A stretch of DNA of 33,206 bases from an uncultured Clostridia bacterium (GTDB lineage: Bacteria > Bacillota > Clostridia > Oscillospirales > Ruminococcaceae). The notes beneath the pieces are model-generated. The model was not told the origin of the DNA and ran no database searches. It worked only from the letters and a program-made list of their open reading frames with translations. The translations under genes were made by a program, and so were the position numbers. The DNA lies in assembly GCA_946545645.1 (NCBI GenBank), contig CAMNNQ010000166.1, positions 1 to 33,206 of the forward strand, in the 5' to 3' direction. Below, piece after piece: positions 15,358-23,607 of the stretch (position 1 is its first letter; each line of letters starts with the position of its first letter).

Positions 15358-16221
15358 ATGTCAGAGCAGATCAGATGCACAAACGTGACTCTCGGATACG
15401 AGGGCAATATAGTCGCAGAGGATATCGACTTCACTATATGTGAGGGCGATTATCTCTGCATTCTCGGCGAGAACGGCTCGGGTAAGAGCACACTTATCCG
15501 CGCCCTGCTGGGGCTGCTGCACGTTATGTCGGGAGAGATAAAGAGAGACCCTGAGATCGCGAAGAGCGGCCTGGGCTATCTCCCGCAGCAGACAGTCGTC
15601 CAAAGAGATTTCCCTGCCTCGGTCAGGGAGATCGTCCGGTCCGGCTGCCTTGCAGGATGCGGCCTGCGCCCCTTTTACAGCAAAGAGCAGAAGGCTCTCG
15701 CTGAAAGGAATATCGAGCGCCTCGGGATAAAAGATCTGGCCGGGCGCTGCTACCGGGAGCTCTCCGGCGGCCAGCAGCAAAGAGTCCTGCTGGCAAGAGC
15801 CCTCTGCGCGACAGAAAAGATACTCCTTCTCGACGAACCTGTCACCGGGCTTGACCCAAAAGCTCAGCAGGATCTTTACGAACTCATCGCCTCGCTGAAC
15901 AGAAGCGGGGTAACTATAATAATGGTCTCCCACGATGTCAGCGCTGTAAACTATGCCAGCCATATACTCCATATCGGCAGCGGCCGGCAGCTATTCTTCG
16001 GAACAAAAGAGAAATACCTCAGAAGCAGGCTGGGCCGCAGCTATATCATTTCTGAGGACCCCGGCAGCATCCCGGAGACAGACGAAGAAGACGAAGCCCC
16101 GGAAGAGAGCGGCCTCTCCGCCAAACAGAAAGCTGCTATCGCCGCAGGCGCAGGCCTTCTGACCTTGGGCGTCCAGCAGACGATACACCGTTATGTAAAG
16201 AGAGGTGAGCGGAATGTTTGA
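15358..16221 (+). CDS. znuC: Zinc ABC transporter ATPase with unusual C-terminal extension
   Basis: The cytosolic ATPase of the importer, 287 residues. Walker A GENGSGKST is at 38-45, the Q-loop near YLPQQ (75-79), the signature LSGGQQQR at 135-142, Walker B ILLLDEP at 155-161 and the switch histidine in SHD at 191-193. The core domain ends near 230. Residues 232-287 are an addition: an acidic stretch (about 239-250), then an Ala/Gly/Leu-rich helix (258-271) and a basic end. This tail could touch the membrane or the permease; its role is unknown. The gene lies 22 nt after znuA and overlaps the start of znuB. Confidence 0.94.
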   Translation: MSEQIRCTNVTLGYEGNIVAEDIDFTICEGDYLCILGENGSGKSTLIRALLGLLHVMSGEIKRDPEIAKSGLGYLPQQTVVQRDFPASVREIVRSGCLAGCGLRPFYSKEQKALAERNIERLGIKDLAGRCYRELSGGQQQRVLLARALCATEKILLLDEPVTGLDPKAQQDLYELIASLNRSGVTIIMVSHDVSAVNYASHILHIGSGRQLFFGTKEKYLRSRLGRSYIISEDPGSIPETDEEDEAPEESGLSAKQKAAIAAGAGLLTLGVQQTIHRYVKRGERNV

Positions 16222-17119
16222 TAAGCTGGCCATGTATTTCAGCTATCCCTTTGTAAGATATGCGCTGATAGTCGGGCTGCTGATCGCGCTCTGCTCTTCG
16301 CTGCTGGGAGTATCGCTGGTGCTCAAACGCTTTTCCTTTATCGGAGACGGGCTCTCTCATGTCGCTTTCGGCGCCATGTCCGTTGCGACTGTCGTTTCGG
16401 TCTCGCTGAGATCGGCGGCAGCCAGCGATAACGCCGTCGCCAAATGGATAACCGATGTTATAAACAAGACCAACAGCATGGTGATAATCCTGCCTGTCAC
16501 ACTGATCGCCGCGATCCTGCTCCTGAAGACCGGGCAGAATACCAAGATCAAGGGCGATGCCGCCATAGCGATGATCTCTGTCGGCGCCCTCGCCTTCGGC
16601 TATATGCTGATAAATATGTTCTCCGCCTCGGCCAATGTTGCGGGAGACGTATGCAGCACGCTCTTCGGCTCAACATCTATCCTTACCCTTACCGAGGGCG
16701 AGGTCTGGATGAGCGCGATACTCTCGGGTATAGTCATCGTGATCTTCCTGCTGTTCTATAACAAGATCTTCGCCGTCACCTTCGACGAGAACTTCGCCAA
16801 GGCAACAGGCGTCCGCGCCAATTCCTATAACCTGCTGATAGCTGTCATAACCGCGCTGATAATCGTCCTGGCCATGAATCTGGTGGGCTCGCTGCTGATC
16901 TCGGCGCTCATCATCTTCCCGGCGCTGTCGGCTATGCGGCTCTTCAAGAGCTTCCGCGCAGTTATAATCTGCTCTGCTGTGATCTCGGTAATCTGCGCAG
17001 GCTCCGGGCTTATCGCCTCGATACTCTTCTCTACTCCTGTCGGTTCAACGATAGTTATGGCAGATATGGCAGTATTTTTCCTGTTCTGTATCCTTTCAAA
17101 GATCTTAAGGAGGGCTTGA
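16214..17119 (+). CDS. znuB: Zinc ABC transporter permease
   Basis: The membrane channel of the importer, 301 residues, with about eight hydrophobic segments. The family-typical start MFDKLAMYFSYPFVRYALIVG and the GDGLSHVAFG motif (about 45-54), the ABC-3 permease contact region, are clear. I start at ATG 16214, with AGAGGTGAG upstream; a GTG at 16205 is the alternative. It overlaps znuC by 8 nt, indicating coupled translation and equal dosing of the two subunits. Classification as ABC-3 (Zn/Mn/Fe) permease is firm; zinc specificity comes from the operon. Confidence 0.93.
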   Translation: MFDKLAMYFSYPFVRYALIVGLLIALCSSLLGVSLVLKRFSFIGDGLSHVAFGAMSVATVVSVSLRSAAASDNAVAKWITDVINKTNSMVIILPVTLIAAILLLKTGQNTKIKGDAAIAMISVGALAFGYMLINMFSASANVAGDVCSTLFGSTSILTLTEGEVWMSAILSGIVIVIFLLFYNKIFAVTFDENFAKATGVRANSYNLLIAVITALIIVLAMNLVGSLLISALIIFPALSAMRLFKSFRAVIICSAVISVICAGSGLIASILFSTPVGSTIVMADMAVFFLFCILSKILRRA

Positions 17120-17120
17120 A

Positions 17121-17708
17121 ATGAGAAAAATAACAGCTCTGGCAGCTCTGACAGCGCTGCTGCTGGCAGGCTGCGGGAACACATCCAAGATCGACCAGCT
17201 GGTCAGTCAGAATGCAGCCGAGGTGACTCTTAACGATACCGATAAGAAAGTCGCTGCCGAGGCCGAAAAGCAGGCTCAAGAGTATTGGGACAGCGCCTCA
17301 ACAGCTACTGCCGCCACAGTGACCGGAGTCAACGTCAAGGAGCTTGACCTCTCCAACGGTGATGTGGATTATGACCTTACAGACCTGACTCCCAACCTTC
17401 TCTATGCTCAGGTCTTCAATATGGTCAATATCCCGGAGGATTATCTTGGCAAGCGGGTAAAGGTCAGGGGTGTCTTCCGCCACACGACAGACAACGCCAA
17501 TACCAAGGACTATTTCGCAGTGTTCATAAAGGATGCCGCCGCCTGCTGCCAGCAGGGTATGGAGTTTGTCCTGCTGGGAGATCATAAATATCCGGAGGAT
17601 TATCCGACAGAGAATACCGATATCGTCATTGAGGGGATATTCAATACCTATACAGAGCAGTCTATCCTCTACTGTCAGCTCAAAGATGCCAGCATGACTG
17701 TGCTCTGA
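17121..17708 (+). CDS. Lipoprotein with OB-fold-like domain in the zinc operon
   Basis: A 195-residue secreted lipoprotein: the signal peptide ends in LLLAGC with C18. After a polar linker, a compact domain (about 85-195) has the order YLGKRVKVRGVF, DAAACCQQGMEFVLLG, IVIEGIFNTY. This resembles the OB-fold domain of the TIGR03943/YcgQ-type proteins, which often sit next to metal transport genes and carry a CC motif; the likeness is from memory of the pattern. The ATG lies 1 nt after the znuB stop, with AGGAGG inside znuB. It may help metal handling at the cell surface, perhaps as a partner of the His/Cys mini protein. That role is inference. Confidence 0.78.
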   Translation: MRKITALAALTALLLAGCGNTSKIDQLVSQNAAEVTLNDTDKKVAAEAEKQAQEYWDSASTATAATVTGVNVKELDLSNGDVDYDLTDLTPNLLYAQVFNMVNIPEDYLGKRVKVRGVFRHTTDNANTKDYFAVFIKDAAACCQQGMEFVLLGDHKYPEDYPTENTDIVIEGIFNTYTEQSILYCQLKDASMTVL

Positions 17709-17711
17709 TCT

Positions 17712-18398
17712 ATGGAAGGATTCACCGTTTCACCGATAGCCGTCATCAGGACGGATTTTAACGAAAAATTCGGCATCCCCCGTCAAAGCGGAAGAGCGCC
17801 CTCAGCAGCGGGCAGGATAGTTTTTCTCCCGAAATACCGCGACCCTGACGCTCTCAGAGGTCTGGAGGGCTTTTCCCACCTCTGGCTCATCTTCGATTTC
17901 TCCGAGAGCCACAGAAAGGAATGGTCTCCTACAGTAAGGCCGCCCCGGCTCGGAGGCAATCAGAGGATAGGCGTTTTCGCCAGCAGATCTCCCTTCCGCC
18001 CGAACCCGCTGGGCCTCTCCTGCGTAAAGCTGGAGCGTATAGTCCGGACAGACTCCGAGGGCACAGTCCTTGAGGTCTCCGGCTGCGACCTTCTGGACGG
18101 GACACCGATCATAGACATCAAGCCCTATCTCCCTTACGCCGACAGCCGCCCCGATGCAGCCGGCGGATATGCCGATGCTTTTACAGAGCACAGCCTCAGA
18201 GTCGAGCTGCCGGAGGAGCTGGCCGCTCTCATCCCGGAAGAGAAAAGACAGACCCTGCTGGAATGTCTCGCAGACGATCCTGTCCCCTCTTATCAGCACG
18301 ATCCGCAGCGCGTTTACAGTATGCGCTACGCCGGGCTGGATGTGAAATTCAGGGTGTCGGAAGGCAAAGTTACCGTTATCGGCATTGAGATCCAATAG
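17712..18398 (+). CDS. trmO: tRNA (t6A37) N6-methyltransferase TrmO
   Basis: TrmO (older names TsaA, YaeB) methylates threonylcarbamoyladenosine at position 37 of certain tRNAs, using S-adenosylmethionine. The 228 residues match the family. The key signature RPPRLGGNQRIGVFASRSPF followed by RPNPLGLS is at about 77-103, and GTPIIDIKPYLPYAD lies mid-protein. The C-terminal part with DPQRVYSMRY is typical of the long bacterial form. The start is 3 nt after the lipoprotein stop with only a weak ribosome-binding site, suggesting coupling to the zinc operon. A strong terminator follows at once. Membership in a zinc operon is unusual for it and may be only read-through placement. Confidence 0.93.
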   Translation: MEGFTVSPIAVIRTDFNEKFGIPRQSGRAPSAAGRIVFLPKYRDPDALRGLEGFSHLWLIFDFSESHRKEWSPTVRPPRLGGNQRIGVFASRSPFRPNPLGLSCVKLERIVRTDSEGTVLEVSGCDLLDGTPIIDIKPYLPYADSRPDAAGGYADAFTEHSLRVELPEELAALIPEEKRQTLLECLADDPVPSYQHDPQRVYSMRYAGLDVKFRVSEGKVTVIGIEIQ

Positions 18399-18404
18399 CA
18401 CGAA

Positions 18405-18445
18405 AAAGCCGTATATCCCCGGAGGATATACGGCTTTGATTTTTT
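18405..18445. terminator. Bidirectional terminator between trmO and the minus-strand operon
   Basis: A perfect 14-bp stem AAAGCCGTATATCC (18405-18418) / GGATATACGGCTTT (18424-18437) with a 5-nt loop is followed by GATTTTTT on the plus strand and by a TTTTTCG run on the minus strand. It separates convergent genes. Confidence 0.88.
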
Positions 18446-18469
18446 AAGCAGGTATTATACTTACGCTTT

Positions 18470-19228
18470 TTACCGGCTCTTCCCGCCGAGCACAGCAAAC
18501 AGCACCTTGCCGATAACGAACATCACAGCGGCTGCAACAGCAAAGATCAGAGCAAAGCTGTTGACCTCTTCCTTCCAGCGTATACCGATAACTGCAGCGT
18601 CCAGCACAGCCATAAGTATTACGGGCGCAAAGAACAGCAGGTTTTCCGCCCTTCCCTCAAGAACGCGCATCAGCATATATGTGAAGCAGACCACAAGCAC
18701 AGCCGCAGTTACCGCTTCGAGGATATGGAAGAGGGTCGCATTCTCAATGTGCGATCGGTACACTACCGGGATAGACATGGAAAAGACCGTCAGATAAGCA
18801 AGAGAATACCAGAGGTTAAACTTGTTCCCGGCTTTGGGAGCTGTCTGCACCGTGCGCAGGGCCATTCCAAGGATGAGCGCTCCGTAGGCGACGAATTGCA
18901 GCGGAGCGATGGTATTCTCGCTGTGTACCATCCCGCCCATCAGAGCGACTCCCGCCGTTACCGAAAGCATACGGTAATCCGGGGCAGCAGATGCGGAAAA
19001 CAGTGATCTGAAGAAGCTGCGGTTGAAAAAGACCAGCATGACCAGCGTCAGGAACAGAGATATGCAGGTGATCAGATCGACAAGGGTGTCAAAGCCTGTA
19101 TACAGCAGCCCCCTTCCTTCCGGGCCGTAAACGATCCTGGCCATGCTCTGCACTCTTTCTGCAAAGAGTATGATAAAATACAGAAGTATGCACCATGAGA
19201 TAACAGGTGTCAGTTTGCTTTCCTTCAT
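18470..19228 (-). CDS. Multi-pass membrane protein, function unknown
   Basis: An unrecognised 252-residue integral membrane protein with about seven hydrophobic segments (near 8-25, 45-66, 86-104, 108-126, 138-156, 166-190 and 200-245, the last probably double). No catalytic motif is seen. The ATG overlaps the comF stop as ATGA (19225-19228), so translation is coupled to comF. It is the last gene of a long minus-strand run, ending at the terminator at 18405-18437. It may be a passenger; nothing links it to DNA uptake. Confidence 0.72.
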   Translation of the reverse strand: MKESKLTPVISWCILLYFIILFAERVQSMARIVYGPEGRGLLYTGFDTLVDLITCISLFLTLVMLVFFNRSFFRSLFSASAAPDYRMLSVTAGVALMGGMVHSENTIAPLQFVAYGALILGMALRTVQTAPKAGNKFNLWYSLAYLTVFSMSIPVVYRSHIENATLFHILEAVTAAVLVVCFTYMLMRVLEGRAENLLFFAPVILMAVLDAAVIGIRWKEEVNSFALIFAVAAAVMFVIGKVLFAVLGGKSR

Positions 19229-19899
19229 GTTTGTTCCTCCTTTTTCCCGGGGTCATATACTGTCCGGCAGATGGCTGCACCGATGACTTCCTCCGCGCCC
19301 ATTTCCAGAAGACATCCCGCGCAGGAGGACAGAGTCGCTCCCGTCGTGCAGACATCGTCGATGAGCAGCAGCTTCCTGCCGCTTATATCCCTATGCTTCG
19401 GGACAGCGCTGTAAAGGGTCTTTGCGAATTCCGCCCGCTCTGCGGCGCTGAGGTCGTGCTGCTCCAGGCTGGTAGATCTGCGCTTCAGCAGCGAGAAATC
19501 GCAGGGCAGCCCCAGCTTTTCGGCAAGATAACGGGCTGTCAGCTCCGCCTGATCGTAGCCTCTCTCGGCCTTCTTCCGCTTCGCCATAGGGACACAGGTC
19601 ATAAGCTCCGCCCCGCATCCGCGAAGCAGCTCAGCCAGCTTTGCAGCGCCGTACCTGGCGAAATTGGCGCCGCAGCCGTCCTTGAGGGAATATATCCCCT
19701 GCTTTGCCGGGCCCTCGTACCTGAACACGCAGACGACTGCCGAGCAGCTCTCCAGCGCTTTCGATGATGAGCCCTCGCAGGGCTTGAGCTCATTCTCACA
19801 GCTCCCGCAGACCAGCTCATCCCATTTGATGAACCTGCCGCAGCAGGGGCAGCGGTTCGGCATGAAAATATCTGCGATATAATCATATACCTTGCCCAT
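19225..19899 (-). CDS. comF: ComF-family phosphoribosyltransferase-like protein
   Basis: A 224-residue cytosolic protein of the ComF family, linked in Bacillus to DNA uptake during competence; its biochemical role is unsettled. The N-terminus has a zinc-type cysteine cluster (C17, C19, C20, C31, C34). The C-terminal PRTase-like domain has VPMAKRKKAERGYDQAE and the PRPP-binding loop IDDVCTTGAT at 180-189. Family members also occur in organisms not known to be competent, and I see no other com genes here. The start has a weak ribosome-binding site. Gene order is cyclophilin-like gene, 68-nt gap with a hairpin, comF, membrane protein. Confidence 0.9.
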   Translation of the reverse strand: MGKVYDYIADIFMPNRCPCCGRFIKWDELVCGSCENELKPCEGSSSKALESCSAVVCVFRYEGPAKQGIYSLKDGCGANFARYGAAKLAELLRGCGAELMTCVPMAKRKKAERGYDQAELTARYLAEKLGLPCDFSLLKRRSTSLEQHDLSAAERAEFAKTLYSAVPKHRDISGRKLLLIDDVCTTGATLSSCAGCLLEMGAEEVIGAAICRTVYDPGKKEEQT

Positions 19900-19925
19900 A
19901 TCCGTCTTCCTCCCCGCATATTACA

Positions 19926-19960
19926 ATGCACAACGAATCATAGCTATATCCGTTGTGCAT
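19926..19960. promoter_or_regulatory. Hairpin between the cyclophilin-like gene and comF
   Basis: ATGCACAACG (19926-19935) and CGTTGTGCAT (19951-19960) form a 10-bp stem with a 15-nt loop. There is no T-run on the minus strand, so it is more likely an mRNA processing or stability element than a terminator. Confidence 0.4.
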
Positions 19961-19967
19961 TTACGGT

Positions 19968-20873
19968 CTATTTATTCTCTGAGGAGCTTGTGCTGTCGCT
20001 GTTCTTGAACAGGTCAGGGTCATAGTCCGATCTCTGGGGGATATTAAAGCCGTTCTGCTTCTGCTCGCCGTAGGTCGAGAGATAGGCTTTGATTATCTTG
20101 ATCTCGCGCTCGGGCTGATAGCTCTTGTCCTTGTCGTCGTCTTCCTTATCCTCTCCGATGATCCTGGTGGCGTTGATCTTGTCGAAGGCATCCCAGCCGT
20201 CGTAGATCTGCCCGAAGAGAGTATACTTTATCCCGGCGAAGACTCCACCGTATTTTGCAAAGAGGTCGCGGACACTGTACAGTCCGTTGACATCATCGAC
20301 CTTGGTATCCTTCAGCTCATTCATATCGACACTGTCTCCGAAGACAGTTATCACAGAGCCGGCCTTGGCTTTTGTGAACCAGCCGCCGTCCTTGACATAG
20401 GAGCCCAGAGCGCCTTTTGTCGGCAGCAGATTGGAAGAGAGCTCGATATTGACTGTCTTGGTATTGGATTCCTTATTTGAAACTCCGTCGGTGGTCTTGC
20501 TCCCCATTATAAAACCGGAGGAGCCTTCCCTGTCCTTATAATGGAAAATGGAGCAGACATAGGTATCGTCGAAATAGCCGTCCTTTACCAGGTCCTTGAA
20601 ATACTCTGCATATTTAGGGGCTTCCTTCTCGTAGAGGACAGCCTTGATAGTCCCTTCTGTCGTCTCGAACACGACTACCGTCGCACTGTCCTCCGGGGTC
20701 CTGAACTGGATAAAATCCGCTTTGGAGTAATCGACGTTCTCCTGCTTCTGCCCGAAGAAATAGATCGCTATCCCGACGAACATCACGGCTGCGAAGGCGA
20801 TAAGTGAGAACTTGAAGTAGGACTGCATCTTATTGCGGCGGAAGGGATCTCCCATACTGTTGTTTCTGTTCAT
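19968..20873 (-). CDS. Membrane-anchored cyclophilin-like protein, active site degenerate
   Basis: The 301 residues have a cytosolic N-terminus, one membrane helix (about 21-40) and an extracytoplasmic domain that follows the peptidyl-prolyl isomerase order: VFETTEGTIKAVLYEKEAPKYAEYF (68-92), then SIFHYKDREGSSGFIMGS and TKGALGSYVKDGG. In active cyclophilins the first block reads FHR and continues to a QGGD motif. Here F110-H111 is followed by Tyr instead of the catalytic Arg, and QGGD is replaced. The fold is therefore likely but activity doubtful; a chaperone or binding role outside the membrane is possible. The start follows AGGAG; the gap to cysS is 16 nt. Confidence 0.8.
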   Translation of the reverse strand: MNRNNSMGDPFRRNKMQSYFKFSLIAFAAVMFVGIAIYFFGQKQENVDYSKADFIQFRTPEDSATVVVFETTEGTIKAVLYEKEAPKYAEYFKDLVKDGYFDDTYVCSIFHYKDREGSSGFIMGSKTTDGVSNKESNTKTVNIELSSNLLPTKGALGSYVKDGGWFTKAKAGSVITVFGDSVDMNELKDTKVDDVNGLYSVRDLFAKYGGVFAGIKYTLFGQIYDGWDAFDKINATRIIGEDKEDDDKDKSYQPEREIKIIKAYLSTYGEQKQNGFNIPQRSDYDPDLFKNSDSTSSSENK

Positions 20874-20889
20874 TTGAGTCTCCTGTAAA

Positions 20890-22314
20890 TCATTTCTTGG
20901 TTATCTCTGTTCCCTCTCGTGTCTCGCGGACAGCATATCCCAGCTCGGAGATCTTATCGCGGAGCTGATCGGCGAGGGCAAAATCCTTGGCGGCGCGGGC
21001 TTCCTTGCGCTGACGCACCAGCTCCAGCACCTCTTCTGGGACATCTCCGCCGGAGCTTTCTTCTGTCAGCTTTCCTGCGGCCTCGATGAGCCCGAGGGAG
21101 AGGACACTGTCGAACTTTTCCAGCAGCTCCAGTTTGCGGGAAGCTCCTATGTCTGCCTTGAGCAGATCATAGAGGACGGTCATAGCCTGCGCTGTGTTGA
21201 GATCGCTTCCCATAGCCTCGTTGAAGGCTGCCGCGATCTCAGCGGCCTTAGCCTCTTCGGAGGGAGCCACAGGCTGCGAAGGCGCTGCCTTTATGAGCGC
21301 CGCGACTCTCGAAGCCAGCTTCTGATAGGCCTGCTTTGCGTTATCGAGATTTTCCCAACTGAACACCAGCGACTTGCGGTAGTGGGACTGAAGGCAGAAG
21401 AAGCGGTACACCAGCGGGTCATAGCCCTTCTCCTCCAGCAGCGAGACGGTAAGGAACTCGCCCTTGGATTTTGACATCTTTCCGGAGGCGGTGTTCAGGT
21501 GATGGACATGGAACCAGTAGTTGCACCACTTATGTCCGATATAGGCCTCTGACTGTGCGATCTCGTTAGTGTGGTGCGGGAACTGATTGTCGATGCCGCC
21601 GCAATGGAGATCCAGCTGCTCTCCGAGGTGCTTCATGGAAATGCAGCTGCACTCTATATGCCAGCCCGGATAACCCAGCCCCCAGGGGGATTCCCATTTC
21701 AGCTCCTGATCGTCGAACTTGGATTTTGTGAACCAGAGGACGAAATCTGCCTTATTTCGCTTGTTGCCGTCCTCCTCGACTCCCTCGCGGACACCGACTT
21801 CAAGATCTTCCTCGCTGAGGTCTCCGAACACATAGTATTTATCCAGCCTGGAGGTATCGAAGTAGATATTCCCGCCGGCTTCGTAGGCATAGCCTTTTTC
21901 GATCAGCGAAGAGATGACTTTGATGAACTCATCTATGCAGTGGGTCGCAGGCTCGACGACATCCGGAGTCTTGATCTTCAGCTTGGCGCAGTCGGCGAAG
22001 AAAGCCTTTGTATAGAAATCTGCGATCTCCATTACTGTTTTATGCTCACGCTTTGCGCCCTTGAGCATCTTATCGTCGCCGGTATCTCCGTCGGAGGTGA
22101 GGTGCCCGACATCGGTGATGTTCATAACCCTCTTTACATCCAGCCCCTCATAGCGGAGATACTTTTCCAGCACATCCTCCATGATATAGCTTCTGAGGTT
22201 GCCGATATGGGCAAAATGGTAAACTGTCGGCCCGCAGGTATACATAGACACCTTTCCGGCGACATTCGGTATGAAATCCTCCACCTTATGGCTGAGGGAA
22301 TTATACAGCTTCAT
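20890..22314 (-). CDS. cysS: Cysteine--tRNA ligase
   Basis: This class I synthetase charges tRNA-Cys in the cytosol. At 474 residues it is of normal length. Zinc ligand C27 (TCGPTVY) precedes the HIGN form of the HIGH motif (36-39). WHIECS near 218-223 and the histidine pair in FPHHTNE (245-251) complete the zinc site. KMSKS is at 279-283. The C-terminal helical anticodon-binding part ends normally. The GAAGGAG site lies about 8 nt before the ATG. It is inside the long minus-strand run; the 65-nt gap upstream has a hairpin but no evident promoter. No T-box leader was seen. Confidence 0.97.
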   Translation of the reverse strand: MKLYNSLSHKVEDFIPNVAGKVSMYTCGPTVYHFAHIGNLRSYIMEDVLEKYLRYEGLDVKRVMNITDVGHLTSDGDTGDDKMLKGAKREHKTVMEIADFYTKAFFADCAKLKIKTPDVVEPATHCIDEFIKVISSLIEKGYAYEAGGNIYFDTSRLDKYYVFGDLSEEDLEVGVREGVEEDGNKRNKADFVLWFTKSKFDDQELKWESPWGLGYPGWHIECSCISMKHLGEQLDLHCGGIDNQFPHHTNEIAQSEAYIGHKWCNYWFHVHHLNTASGKMSKSKGEFLTVSLLEEKGYDPLVYRFFCLQSHYRKSLVFSWENLDNAKQAYQKLASRVAALIKAAPSQPVAPSEEAKAAEIAAAFNEAMGSDLNTAQAMTVLYDLLKADIGASRKLELLEKFDSVLSLGLIEAAGKLTEESSGGDVPEEVLELVRQRKEARAAKDFALADQLRDKISELGYAVRETREGTEITKK

Positions 22315-22338
22315 CCGTTATTCTCCTTCCATCAAAGA

Positions 22339-22372
22339 GCCTCCCAGCCGCAGCCTGACGGCATCGGGAGGC
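22339..22372. promoter_or_regulatory. Two-part hairpin upstream of cysS
   Basis: GCCTCCC (22339-22345) pairs with GGGAGGC (22366-22372), with an inner GCCG/CGGC stem. The minus strand continues TCTTTG, a weak U-run, so it might attenuate read-through into cysS. Confidence 0.4.
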
Positions 22373-22379
22373 GTTGTTT

Positions 22380-22958
22380 TCAATAAAGCATGGGATCGAT
22401 CGGTTCCTCCTGCCTGAGTTCCGGGTCGGGTTTGATCCTTTCCATGACATCCTTCCCGGCGACAGGGATCCTATCGCCCTTATAATAGACATATTTCCTG
22501 TCTGATTCAAGGACAGCCTTTATCAGCGGAGCGTCTGTGAGCGGCATTTTGACTTCCTGATCGGAATTCTTCTGCAGCAGCTCAAAGAGCTCTTTGAGCT
22601 TGACGAACTTTCTCGCATCGCAATAAACCGCCAGAGTTACGGCATCGGTCTTCTCCAGCCTGTCTCTGTGCAGATCAAGCGCCATAAAATATTCTGTGTC
22701 CTTGAATGGGAAGATCAGGATATACCCGTCTCCCTCTCTTGCAGAAAAGTATTCGTCTCTCAGCGCGACATGGTCAAGCTTGACCTTCATCAGCTTTGAG
22801 ATCTCCTTGAACAGCGGATTTTCCAGCCAGGGATTGAGCGCAAAAGGCTTTTTCTTTTCAAACCTCCGCTCGATCAGCAGTTCGGCGTCCGCCGTATCGT
22901 ATTTGTCAGTAAAGAGGAGCTCCTGCAAGCTCTCCCTGATCTGTAAACTCATGCCCAT
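22380..22958 (-). CDS. Conserved-looking cytosolic protein, function unknown
   Basis: A 192-residue soluble protein that I do not recognise. It has alternating charged helices and short strands (VKLDHVALRDEYF, GYILIFPFKDTEYFMALDL), no signal peptide and no membrane helix. It ends in a proline-rich tail (PDPELRQEEPIDPMLY). Parts recall SseB-type domains, but too weakly to assign. The ATG at 22958 is 7 nt from AGGGGG; a second ATG at 22952 is less favoured. It is 39 nt after pgsA and before cysS, so it is cotranscribed with housekeeping genes. Confidence 0.72.
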   Translation of the reverse strand: MGMSLQIRESLQELLFTDKYDTADAELLIERRFEKKKPFALNPWLENPLFKEISKLMKVKLDHVALRDEYFSAREGDGYILIFPFKDTEYFMALDLHRDRLEKTDAVTLAVYCDARKFVKLKELFELLQKNSDQEVKMPLTDAPLIKAVLESDRKYVYYKGDRIPVAGKDVMERIKPDPELRQEEPIDPMLY

Positions 22959-22997
22959 ACAAATTCCCCCTTTTGTATGCGGTGCCGTTTTAGACCG

Positions 22998-23576
22998 TTA
23001 TTTGCTCGAATCTATATATTTCCAGTATGCTTTCAGATAAACGAAACCGGATACCAGTGTCAGGATAACAGCGACCCAGATCAGAGCCTCGTTTATCAGG
23101 AAGATAGTCGATTTCCAGTTCAGGTCCGGGCTTCCCTTCTGAGCGGGATAAAAGATCTGTAGCACCATTATCGCTATCTGTGCCAGCATCGTGAAGGCTG
23201 TTTTCAGCTTTCCCGAAATACCCGCCGCGACTACGACGCCTTCTCCCGCACACACCAGCCTCAGACCGGTGACCATGAATTCTCTTGAAAGAATGATTAT
23301 GACCGCGATCGGGTCGATAAGTCTCTCGAAGCAAAAGCAGATCAGCGCAGTCATGACCAGCAGCTTATCTGCCAGCGGATCAAGAAACTTGCCGAAGGTA
23401 GTGACCTGATTGTTCATCCTTGCCAGCTTTCCGTCAAGGAAATCCGTAGCAGAGGCAAGGCAGTATACGACCAGCGCCCAGACCATGTGATGCGGGATCT
23501 CATAGAGCAGGATGAACACGAGAAATACCGGTATCATTATGACTCTGAGTACCGTGAGCTTATTTGGTAGATTCAT
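22998..23576 (-). CDS. pgsA: CDP-diacylglycerol--glycerol-3-phosphate 3-phosphatidyltransferase
   Basis: The membrane enzyme of the committed step to phosphatidylglycerol, 192 residues. The CDP-alcohol phosphatidyltransferase motif is complete: D45, D48-G49, A52-R53, G62, D66 and D70. Four to five membrane helices follow the family pattern. I start at ATG 23576, with GAAAGGAA upstream; a GTG at 23594 would place that site inside the gene. It lies about 30 nt after rimO on the same strand, an arrangement seen in several Firmicutes. A phosphatidylserine synthase is less likely because of the NLPNKLTVLRV start typical of PgsA. Confidence 0.95.
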   Translation of the reverse strand: MNLPNKLTVLRVIMIPVFLVFILLYEIPHHMVWALVVYCLASATDFLDGKLARMNNQVTTFGKFLDPLADKLLVMTALICFCFERLIDPIAVIIILSREFMVTGLRLVCAGEGVVVAAGISGKLKTAFTMLAQIAIMVLQIFYPAQKGSPDLNWKSTIFLINEALIWVAVILTLVSGFVYLKAYWKYIDSSK

Positions 23577-23607
23577 TTTATGTGTTCCTTTCACAAGGGG
23601 CTTCCGA

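Noticed and set aside
16205-16213. GTG at 16205 as the znuB start
   Set aside because: The ATG at 16214 has better spacing from AGAGGTGAG and gives the usual family N-terminus.
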